A stretch of 64,000 bases of DNA from Zoogloeaceae bacterium (GTDB lineage Bacteria > Pseudomonadota > Gammaproteobacteria > Burkholderiales > Rhodocyclaceae), in NCBI GenBank assembly GCA_024235635.1, contig JACKMA010000009.1:62001-126000 (forward strand), written 5' to 3'. The position numbers were made by a program, and so were the translations under genes. The notes below the pieces were generated by a model. That model had not been told where the DNA came from, did not search any database, and saw nothing but the letters and a program-made list of their open reading frames with translations. Of this stretch, positions 57,746 through 64,000 are shown piece after piece; position 1 is the first letter of the stretch; each line of letters starts with the position of its first letter.

Positions 57746-58774
57746 ATGAAAGCACTCCATCGAATCATCGAACAGGCCCGCGCGACGCCACGCAGAATCG
57801 CACTTTCCGAAGGCAAGGACGCACGCGTTCTGACCGCCGCAGCCCGGGCCGCGCGCGAAGGAATCGCCCAGGTCACGCTGGTCGGTAGCCGCAGTGAGAT
57901 CGAAGCCGCCGCTGCCCGGGAAGGCATCGAACTCGACCGCATCGACATCTTCGATCCGGCCACCCGCGCAGCGATGCCCCGGCTTGCACAGTTGCTGCAC
58001 GATTTGCGCCGCCACAAGGGCATGAGCCGCGAACAGGCGACTGCCGCTGCCGCGGACCCGCTGGTCTGCGCCAATCTGCTGGTGGCCGCCGGAATGGTCG
58101 ACGGCACTGTCAATGGCGCCGTCCATACCACGGCCGACGTCGTGCGCACTGCGATCCAGATCATCGGCACCGAGCCCGGGTTCAAGCTGGTGTCGAGCTT
58201 CTTCCTGATGATGCTGTGCGAGCCCTTCCATTCGCTCAAGGGTGGCCTGATCTTCTCCGACTGCGGCCTGGTAGTGAACCCGGACGCCATCGAACTCTCC
58301 GAAATCGCGATGGCGGCCTCGGACAGTGCACGCAGTCTGCTGATGGAAGAGCCGCGCGTCGCGATGCTGTCGTTCTCGACCAGCCGCAGCGCCCGCCATG
58401 CCGCCGTGGACAAGGTGGTCGAAGCCTCACGCCTGGTCAAGGCTCAACGCCCGAGCCTGGCGATCGACGAGGACGTCCAGCTCGATGCCGCGATCGTTGC
58501 GGAAATCGCCAACCGAAAGCTGCCGGAATCGAAGGTCAAGGGAACCGCCAACGTGTTGATCTTCCCGAACCTGGAGGCCGGCAACATCGGCTACAAGCTG
58601 GCCGAGCGGGTCGGCGGCGCGGTCGCGATCGGCCCGTTGTTGCAGGGCCTCGCCCGACCGGCCAACGACTTGTCGCGAGGCTGCAGCGCGGACGACGTCT
58701 TCCACGTCATCGCGGTGACTGTGGTGCAGTCGCTGGCGGCCACCGCCGACGGCGCTGCGCAGCGCCACGGCTGA
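57746..58774 (+). CDS. pta: Phosphate acetyltransferase
   Basis: This 342-residue single-domain PTA_PTB enzyme converts acetyl phosphate and CoA to acetyl-CoA. It has IALSEGKDARVLTAAARAAREGIA at the N-terminus, MVDGTVNGAVHTTADVVRTAIQIIG at about 117-141, and the C-terminal VKGTANVLIFPNLEAGNIGYKLAERVGGAVAIGPLLQGLARPANDLSRG. It is the short Pta form found with xsc, where it recovers the acetyl phosphate made by Xsc. The related domain in MaeB lies elsewhere in the window. Confidence 0.95.
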   Translation: MKALHRIIEQARATPRRIALSEGKDARVLTAAARAAREGIAQVTLVGSRSEIEAAAAREGIELDRIDIFDPATRAAMPRLAQLLHDLRRHKGMSREQATAAAADPLVCANLLVAAGMVDGTVNGAVHTTADVVRTAIQIIGTEPGFKLVSSFFLMMLCEPFHSLKGGLIFSDCGLVVNPDAIELSEIAMAASDSARSLLMEEPRVAMLSFSTSRSARHAAVDKVVEASRLVKAQRPSLAIDEDVQLDAAIVAEIANRKLPESKVKGTANVLIFPNLEAGNIGYKLAERVGGAVAIGPLLQGLARPANDLSRGCSADDVFHVIAVTVVQSLAATADGAAQRHG

Positions 58775-58780
58775 GCACCG

Positions 58781-59539
58781 ATGATCGACCCGGCGCTCGC
58801 GTTCCTGGTTGCGACGATCGCGGTCGGCACCTACTTCCAGACGGTTACCGGTTTCGGTCTGGGAATGATCGTGATGGGTGCCGCGAGCGCCTTTGGACTC
58901 GCGCCGCTGCCAGAGGTGGCGGCCGTCGTCAGCCTGGTGACGCTGATGAACAGCGCCGTCGTTCTTCGCGGCCGGCTTCACCTGATCGACTGGCCGGCGG
59001 CGACAGCGATCCTGATCGGCGTGCTGCCGTCCACCGTGGCCGGCGTGCTGTTGCTCGACTATCTCAGCAGCAGCACCTCCCAGGTCCTGAAGGTTCTTCT
59101 CGGCACGACGATCACGGCAAGCGGCATCGTATTTGCAATGCGGCCGGCCCAACGCGCCCGACGATCCGGAAACGCCAGTTTCTTCGCCAGTGGCCTCTTC
59201 GCGGGCCTGTTCGGCGGCCTGTTCGGCATGGCAGGACCACCGGTGATCTTTCATTTTTACCGCCAGCCGATGAGCCTCGAAGCGGTGCGCGGCATGCTGC
59301 TGCTGGTGTTCGCCTGCACCTCCGCGTCCCGCACCGTGTTCGTCGGCGCGCAGGGGGGGCTGACCACTCAGGTCTGGATGCTGGCCGGCGTCGCGGTCGT
59401 GTTCGCAACCGTTTCAGCCGTGCTCGGCCACCGCTACCCGCCACCGTTGGCACCATTGACGATGCGACGCATCGCCTACTGCACGCTGGTCCTGATCGGC
59501 CTCGGCCTGGTCGCCTCGGCATCGGGGGCGGCCCGCTGA
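58781..59539 (+). CDS. tauE: TauE/SafE-family sulfite exporter
   Basis: This 252-residue inner-membrane protein has about seven to eight membrane segments and two halves with the family repeat (TGFGLGMIVMGAASAFGLAPLPEVA, and ASGLFAGLFGGLFGMAGPPVIF). Placement 6 bases after pta identifies the probable substrate as sulfite from the Xsc reaction, which must leave the cell or be oxidised outside. No sulfite dehydrogenase gene is visible. The assignment by context is strong; transport direction is inferred from the family. Confidence 0.87.
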   Translation: MIDPALAFLVATIAVGTYFQTVTGFGLGMIVMGAASAFGLAPLPEVAAVVSLVTLMNSAVVLRGRLHLIDWPAATAILIGVLPSTVAGVLLLDYLSSSTSQVLKVLLGTTITASGIVFAMRPAQRARRSGNASFFASGLFAGLFGGLFGMAGPPVIFHFYRQPMSLEAVRGMLLLVFACTSASRTVFVGAQGGLTTQVWMLAGVAVVFATVSAVLGHRYPPPLAPLTMRRIAYCTLVLIGLGLVASASGAAR

Positions 59540-59691
59540 CGGATGCCGGCAGGCGTCGGCCACCATATGGCAATTCGCACTATCCTTATGGTGCCGCGGG
59601 AGCCCCTTCGCGCCGTATGCTTTGGCAGCCGGTTCGCTGCCGTGACACTTCCGTCACCGGCGGCAACCGTCCCCAATTGCCGGAGGCGTTC

Positions 59692-60021
59692 GTGGAAGAC
59701 CTGTTGCTGGCCGCTGTCGCACTGCTCGTGTTCATCGTCGCCGCGTATGTTCACGGGTGCCGCAAGAAGCGGGCATTTGTCGCGCTGGTGCAGCAACGGC
59801 CGGAGCGCGTCGAACGCCTCTACCTGCGACCCGCCGAGACCGGCGCGTTCTGGCTGCATGCCAGACTCGTCGACGGCCGCAAGGCGCGCATCGCGGCACC
59901 CTGGGAACTCGACGAAATCCTTGCGCGCCTGTCCGAACGGGGACTGCACCTGAGCCGCGAAGACCGCCGGGCGCTGGCCGACTACCACAACAGTCGGCCG
60001 ACGGCGACGCGAATGGCATAG
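59692..60021 (+). CDS. Small membrane-anchored protein of unknown function
   Basis: This 109-residue protein starts at GTG 59692 with GGAGG at good distance. An N-terminal membrane helix (LLLAAVALLVFIVAAYVHG) is followed by a basic cytoplasmic region of about 85 residues with RPERVERLYLRPAETGAFWLHARLVDGRKARI and LSREDRRALADYHNSRP. I do not recognise the family. A longer frame reaches upstream through tauE and is not the gene. Confidence 0.6.
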   Translation: MEDLLLAAVALLVFIVAAYVHGCRKKRAFVALVQQRPERVERLYLRPAETGAFWLHARLVDGRKARIAAPWELDEILARLSERGLHLSREDRRALADYHNSRPTATRMA

Positions 60022-60229
60022 CGGGGATCCCCCCGGCGAGCACATTCGGTCATTGGCGAAGGCCCGATGGCGTTCGTGACATCCCGTCCTGCGCGCTTCG
60101 TTCGGCCCCGTGCCGCGGCCGCCGCGAGTGAAGCGCTGCAGTTTCCGCACCGGCACGCCAACCCCGATCGCCACAACCGCTCGAGCGCTACGGCCCAAGG
60201 TCCTGCACAGCCCGCGCAGCGACGGCGGC

Positions 60230-60727
60230 TTATCGCCCCGAGCGTCGGCGCAGGTGGAATTCGGCGACGTGATCGCCGACGTCCCGAAGCGTGCGCGCCA
60301 TGCCGCGCGCCAGGTTGAGCAGCAACAGTCCGAAGTCCGCCGGCATCTGCTGGTGAAGGTCGTGGAACAGCGCGCAGCCGACTTCGAGCACGCAGCTCGA
60401 TTCGCTGGCCACCGGCCTGCCGACGCGATCGTGGAGGGCGATCATCGCGCAAAAGCCCATTTCTTCGCCCGCCTGCACGTCGCGCACGTACGCGAGCTGC
60501 CGGCGATGCTGCTGGTGGTACGACAGCGAGCCCTGCAGCACGACGTAGAAGCAGTCACCGGGATCACCCGGCTGGTACAGGACCTCATCACGTTCCAGCC
60601 GCAGCACGCGGCCGCGAGCGATCAGAAACTCGATCGCCTGCGGCGAAAGTGCCCCGAACACTGAAAGCTGCTGCAGCTGCGCCATACCCAGCAACTCGAT
60701 CAGGCCACGCCCGTCTTCAGTCTGCAT
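60230..60727 (-). CDS. Cyclic nucleotide-binding domain protein without DNA-binding domain
   Basis: This 165-residue protein is mostly one CNB/Crp-like effector domain: LSVFGALSPQAIEFLIARGR, EVLYQPGDPGDCFYVVLQGSLSYHQQ, and QAGEEMGFCAMI in the phosphate-binding region. That cassette lacks the usual GELALL/RAA form. The rest is a helix and basic tail (FHLRRRSGR), with no helix-turn-helix. It may bind a nucleotide and act through another protein. ATG 60727 (MQTEDGRG). It is convergent with the small membrane protein gene. Confidence 0.72.
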   Translation of the reverse strand: MQTEDGRGLIELLGMAQLQQLSVFGALSPQAIEFLIARGRVLRLERDEVLYQPGDPGDCFYVVLQGSLSYHQQHRRQLAYVRDVQAGEEMGFCAMIALHDRVGRPVASESSCVLEVGCALFHDLHQQMPADFGLLLLNLARGMARTLRDVGDHVAEFHLRRRSGR

Positions 60728-60938
60728 GGTGCCTCCCCTTCCGGTTCCGCGCCGCCGCTCCGTTGCCGTCACGCCAAGCCTAGCAGCCCGGTCGGAAGTT
60801 CGCCGCGGTACCGGCGGACGGCGAAGGCCGTCCAGCCAGGTGGAATATGTCGCACGGGCAGGCTGTTCGCACGATAGCCGCTGCACGACAGGCCAGGCCT
60901 GCGCGTACCGGCGCAACCCCAACAGGAGACAACAGCAC

Positions 60939-61556
60939 ATGAATTTCGCTTCGAGGCTGAGCGCAGCCGCACTTGCCGCCACGCTCTATGGCACCGGTGC
61001 CCATGCCGGCAACTTCGCCGACGTCGACATCTGGGTTCCCCGCCAGGGTGACCACGTCGGCATCGGCGGCCGCGGCTACATCGTCGATCTGGGCATCGAG
61101 TTCGACACCGGCGATCTCGACGCCACCGGCTTCAACGGCCTACAGATCACCGGACCGGGCCCGCTCGACAACGTCGGCCCGCACCCCGGAACCTTTTCAC
61201 CCGGGCGCGACGACCGCATGCCGGGACTGGTGGTGCTGCTGAGCACCACCGCGATTGCCGCCGGACCCGGCACCAATCTCGCCAACCTGTTCAACGTGAC
61301 CGGCGTGACGCGGCTGCAGGACGACGAGATCGAACTCTGGGACACCTGGATCATCGGCGCACCGAATTTCGGCCGCGGCGTCGAGAGCACGCTCTATGTC
61401 GCGGTGGTCGCCGACCTCGACGGCAATGGCGTGCTCGACGACGCCCCCGACGTCGTACCGGACAGCGATGGCGACGGCGACGTGGACAAGGACGATCTCG
61501 AGGCCCTCGGCCTGGCGTCGAATGTCGAGAAGGTCACCTTCTTCATCAACGAATGA
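60939..61556 (+). CDS. Secreted protein with C-terminal calcium-binding loop, function unknown
   Basis: This 205-residue protein begins with a signal peptide (MNFASRLSAAALAATLYGTGAHA). The mature region is Gly/Asp-rich and beta-like (VPRQGDHVGIGGRGYIVDLGIEFDTGDLDATGF). Near the C-terminus DSDGDGDVDKDDLEALGL is a dockerin or EF-hand-like Asp-rich loop that should bind Ca2+. ATG 60939 has AGGAGA upstream. I do not recognise a family; it is probably extracellular or periplasmic. Confidence 0.68.
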   Translation: MNFASRLSAAALAATLYGTGAHAGNFADVDIWVPRQGDHVGIGGRGYIVDLGIEFDTGDLDATGFNGLQITGPGPLDNVGPHPGTFSPGRDDRMPGLVVLLSTTAIAAGPGTNLANLFNVTGVTRLQDDEIELWDTWIIGAPNFGRGVESTLYVAVVADLDGNGVLDDAPDVVPDSDGDGDVDKDDLEALGLASNVEKVTFFINE

Positions 61557-61622
61557 GTCGCTTGCGGTTTCCGCAGAACGGCGGAAACCGCGCGTCGCAC
61601 TGCCGCGCCGGCGCCCGTGGCC

Positions 61623-61991
61623 TCAGCCCGAACTCAGCCGCCAGTCGCCGCCGTCGATCGGAACGAAGGCCTCGACCGCCGCAGTGGCGACGATATGGGT
61701 GATGCCCAGTTCCGGATCGGGCAGATCGAGCCCGCCGTGAACGACGGTGACTTCGGCATGGCCTCGTGGCAACTCGGCGGCAACCACCGCGGTGTCGACC
61801 CGCGCCGGCTGCTGCACGCCGATCGTGACCTGCACACGCATCTCGCGGTGGTCGAAACCGAGCGACTTGAAGAGCAGGATCGACGAATGATGCAAGGCAT
61901 CCTGCACGGCCCGGCAGGCGGCCTTGGTGTAGTCCTGACCGTAGAGGTCGTTGCCGCTGCCGCATTCGAGAATCACCCGTTGTTCACTCAT
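61623..61991 (-). CDS. Lin0512-family protein (1)
   Basis: This 122-residue cytoplasmic protein belongs to the small Lin0512 family. It has RVILECGSGNDLYGQDYTKAACRAVQDALHHSSI at the N-terminus, VQVTIGVQQPARVDTAVVAAELPRGHAEVTVVHGGLDL in the middle and HIVATAAVEAFV near the end. The function of the family is unknown. It overlaps its paralogue by 8 bases and follows the molybdopterin oxidoreductase and cupin genes, so it probably works with them. Confidence 0.78.
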   Translation of the reverse strand: MSEQRVILECGSGNDLYGQDYTKAACRAVQDALHHSSILLFKSLGFDHREMRVQVTIGVQQPARVDTAVVAAELPRGHAEVTVVHGGLDLPDPELGITHIVATAAVEAFVPIDGGDWRLSSG

Positions 61992-62337
61992 CGGCCGGCT
62001 CCATGTCGAACGAGACGCTGACCGCCGCGTTGGCGATCACCGTCAGGCCGTCGCGATGGGGCTTGACGATGTCGAGCCCTCCCTTTTCGACCCGGACCGT
62101 CGGCCGGCCATAGGGGAAGATGCGGGCCAGTGCCGCCGTATCGACCGCATCCGGGCGCTGCACGCCGATCGCCACGTCGATGATCATCGACGCCTTCGGA
62201 AAACCGAAGGCATCCGCGACGTTGAGCGAGTTGTGCCACAGGGCGTCACGGATCGCGCGCTCGGCCGCCCGGGTGTAATCCTGGCTGCGAATCGACGTGC
62301 CCATGCCGAACTGCACCACCATTTTCTTCAATGCCAT
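61984..62337 (-). CDS. Lin0512-family protein (2)
   Basis: This 117-residue protein is parallel to its neighbour: VVQFGMGTSIRSQDYTRAAERAIRDALWHNSLN, VAIGVQRPDAVDTAALARIFPYGRPTVRVEKGGLDI and TVIANAAVSVSF. The shared QDYT..A...A..DAL and IGVQ.P..VDTA patterns mark the two as paralogues, perhaps forming a heteromer. The function is unknown. It lies 2 bases after the cupin stop, and the operon order on this strand is oxidoreductase, cupin, this gene, then its paralogue. Confidence 0.78.
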   Translation of the reverse strand: MALKKMVVQFGMGTSIRSQDYTRAAERAIRDALWHNSLNVADAFGFPKASMIIDVAIGVQRPDAVDTAALARIFPYGRPTVRVEKGGLDIVKPHRDGLTVIANAAVSVSFDMEPADE

Positions 62338-62339
62338 GC

Positions 62340-62714
62340 TCAGCGCTCCTCCGCGTTGTCGTAGTGGCGGATCACATAGTGCTTGGTGGTGGTCTCGACG
62401 ACCTCCCAGTCGCCATGGAAGCCGTTCGGGATCAGGAAGGCATCGCCCTGCCTGAACGATTGCACGCTGACGTCTTCTGCGATCAGGCGGACGTGCCCGG
62501 AGACGATGACGCAGAACTCATCGCGATCGGCGAAGGCGCGCCAGCGACCGGGCGAGCTGGTCCAGGTACCGGCCGTAAAGTCGCCGATCGCGCCGCGATG
62601 ACGCACGACGGCATCGTGCCTCGGATCGCCCGCGACCACGCGGCCGGGCAGATCGGCGAGCCGCCGCCGCGCCGTCGTGGCGGCCACCTGGAAATCGATC
62701 ACCTGCTGGATCAT
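62340..62714 (-). CDS. Small cupin-domain protein
   Basis: This 124-residue cupin_3-type protein has GDFTAGTWTSSPGRWRAFADRDEFCVIVSGHVRL and GDAFLIPNGFHGDWEVVETTTKHYVI, the two beta-barrel motifs of the cupin fold. The metal-ligand pattern looks partial. Related proteins bind small acids or act on ureidoglycine-type compounds; the substrate here is unknown. ATG 62714 overlaps the oxidoreductase stop by 4 bases, so it is part of that operon. Confidence 0.78.
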   Translation of the reverse strand: MIQQVIDFQVAATTARRRLADLPGRVVAGDPRHDAVVRHRGAIGDFTAGTWTSSPGRWRAFADRDEFCVIVSGHVRLIAEDVSVQSFRQGDAFLIPNGFHGDWEVVETTTKHYVIRHYDNAEER

Positions 62715-64000
62715 GCTTGCTGCTCCCTGTTCTCGAACGATGGTGGTGCTGCGTCGCGCGGCCGCTTGCCGGCGCGTAATAGGCGACACAGATGCGTCTT
62801 CAGGTTGCTCTGGTGGGATATCGGGTCGAGCGCACCGGCAGTCAACCGGTTGACCGGGTCGCCCGGATGGTAGGGCTGCGACCGGTCCCAGCCGAACGGC
62901 ACATAGGCCACGTCCGGGCGAATGCCGGCCGTGACCCAGGCGCGGGCCTCGATGCGGCCGCGCACGGTTTCGATGACGACCCGGTCGCCGTCCGCGACGC
63001 CGGCCCGGGCCGCCTTCTCCGGATGGATCTGGCAGTACAGTTCGGGCCACATCTCCTGCGCCTGCCAGAAGTAATGGGTCCACGAATGGAAATGCGACGC
63101 CGCCGGACGGCCGGTCACCAGCACGGTATCGAAGCCGGCGGCGCGCAGCAGGGCGCCGGGCGATGCGGCCGAGGGGTCGGCGATGGCGACGGCGCCGACA
63201 CGCGCCGGCGCCGCGAAGAACGGCGACAGCACGCCACCGTCGCCGGCCGCAGGCGTCAGATAGGGCAACGCCACCGAGTGCTCGGCTTCGGCATGGAACT
63301 CGGGCAATGCCGACAGCCCCATCTGCCGATACTTCCGTTCCAGCCGCAGTGTCCAGAATTCGAGCCGGCCGGACTCGGTCGGAAAGCGCTTGCCCGGCAT
63401 GCAGCCGAATGCCGTGCTGCCGGCCAGGTAGAGCGTGCCGCTTTCGGCATCGGTGTCGCGGGCCAACGGTGCGCGCACGGTGCGGTGCGGCGACGCCCGC
63501 AGGCGCGCCATCGAGATACCGCGCAGGGCCGGCGTGGCATGGCGGAAAGCATCGTCCCAGAACACCGCCGGATCCTTGTAGGCATCCTTCAGCACGTCGT
63601 CGTAACCGAAGCGCTTGCCGAGCTCGATCCAGATCCAGTGGTCCGAGCGGGCTTCGCCGGGCGGATCCACCAGGCGCTCGTTCCAGACGATGCGCCGATC
63701 CTCGGCGAGTCGCCCGATGCCGCCCTTTTCGATACCGCTCGCCGCTGGCAGCACGTAGTCGGCCAGGGCCGAGGTCTCGTTCTCGAACAGCTCGACATGC
63801 ACCAGCAGGTCGAGCCCGGCAAGCGCGGCGTGCACGCGTCCGTGATCCGGCCATTGGGCGGCCGGATTGTTGCCGCTGATCAGCGCCCGGATCGGGTAAG
63901 GCCGGCCCACGAGCATGGCGTCGAGCCAGGCCACCGGACTGCGCCCGATCGCCGGACGCAGGACTTGCGGACGACGCGAAGGCGGCACCGGCACCGGCTG
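62711..64000 (-). CDS. Molybdopterin-dependent oxidoreductase (partial; N-terminus off the right end)
   Basis: The visible 427 or more residues are the C-terminal part of a DMSO-reductase-family catalytic subunit. Features include LISGNNPAAQWPDHGRVHAAL, then LLVHVELFENETSALADYVLPAASGIEKGG in the Mo-bis-MGD domain. The C-terminal beta-barrel has VLVTGRPAASHFHSWTHYFWQAQ, IHPEKAARAGVADGDRVVIETVRGRIEA and DVAYVPFGWDR. The iron-sulfur and signal regions lie outside the window, so the substrate and location cannot be judged. It heads a four-gene operon with a cupin and two Lin0512 proteins. Confidence 0.88.
   Translation of the reverse strand, partial: QPVPVPPSRRPQVLRPAIGRSPVAWLDAMLVGRPYPIRALISGNNPAAQWPDHGRVHAALAGLDLLVHVELFENETSALADYVLPAASGIEKGGIGRLAEDRRIVWNERLVDPPGEARSDHWIWIELGKRFGYDDVLKDAYKDPAVFWDDAFRHATPALRGISMARLRASPHRTVRAPLARDTDAESGTLYLAGSTAFGCMPGKRFPTESGRLEFWTLRLERKYRQMGLSALPEFHAEAEHSVALPYLTPAAGDGGVLSPFFAAPARVGAVAIADPSAASPGALLRAAGFDTVLVTGRPAASHFHSWTHYFWQAQEMWPELYCQIHPEKAARAGVADGDRVVIETVRGRIEARAWVTAGIRPDVAYVPFGWDRSQPYHPGDPVNRLTAGALDPISHQSNLKTHLCRLLRAGKRPRDAAPPSFENREQQA

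Noticed and set aside
1..64000. CRISPR arrays, tRNA and rRNA genes, insertion sequences, prophage, origin or att sites
   Set aside because: No regular spaced repeats, cloverleaf-like stretches, transposase or integrase frames, or DnaA-box clusters were seen by reading. A tRNAscan or profile search was not possible.

Overview
The window is a GC-rich proteobacterial chromosome segment of about 63 protein genes. I found no rRNA, tRNA, CRISPR array, insertion sequence or prophage. A betaproteobacterium (Rhodocyclales or Burkholderiales-like) fits best: GTP-type PEP carboxykinase, a type IV pilin with a PilS/PilR pair, PP0621 and YbiB family proteins, TfpX/TfpZ pilin accessory protein, and an Xsc-Pta-TauE sulfonate unit. 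This placement is inference from gene content.

Layout, left to right. 1-2905 (minus): an Mrp/Mbh-type Na+/H+ antiporter operon, mrpE-F-G-(MbhD+E)-B-C-D, with mrpD running off the left end. 3164-12777: an IclR regulator, the PBP7-type endopeptidase PbpG, a patatin phospholipase, divergent maeB and pckG at the C3/C4 node, an aminotransferase and a lytic transglycosylase. 13234-28516: ampD, then a type IV pilus/glycan region. It opens with pilA, which has a sigma54 promoter and upstream TGTCA enhancer-like repeats. Next come tfpZ, a TMTC-like GT-C enzyme, two GT4 enzymes, an asparagine synthase homologue and a flippase-like membrane protein on the plus strand. Convergent to these are PP0621, pilS, pilR, a GT2 and three tandem methyltransferases on the minus strand. 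The regulators, the regulated pilin and a complete-looking glycan-assembly set are thus packed together, which suggests pilin or surface-glycan modification.

28569-31531: an aminotransferase, mtnA and a FucA-like class II aldolase, matching the DHAP-shunt route for salvaging methylthioadenosine or 5'-deoxyadenosine. 31559-35436: a LEA2 lipoprotein, two tandem beta-hydroxyacid dehydrogenases, ybiB and dsbB. 35447-42848: a signalling block with a PilZ-like protein, a REC-PAS-PP2C phosphatase, a REC-HATPase protein and a 1482-residue CHASE/PAS histidine kinase. A stand-alone relative of the HATPase lies at 47542-48000, so a partner-switching circuit is likely. 42943-47469: a DUF2892 protein and an RND efflux pump with its adaptor, driven by a promoter that overlaps a perfect palindrome and seems to give a leaderless mRNA.

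47993-54645: CbiX, an M23 peptidase, TcdA, an MBL hydrolase, a PatB-type C-S lyase, a chemoreceptor and SSB. 54796-59539: an IclR regulator divergent from xsc, then pta and tauE. Sulfoacetaldehyde is split to acetyl phosphate and sulfite, acetyl phosphate becomes acetyl-CoA, and sulfite is exported. Two inverted repeats 22 bp apart lie between the predicted start site and the xsc start codon. 59692-64000: a small membrane protein, a cyclic-nucleotide-binding domain protein, a secreted protein with a calcium-loop tail, and an operon of a molybdopterin oxidoreductase (N-terminus beyond the right end), a cupin and two Lin0512-family proteins.
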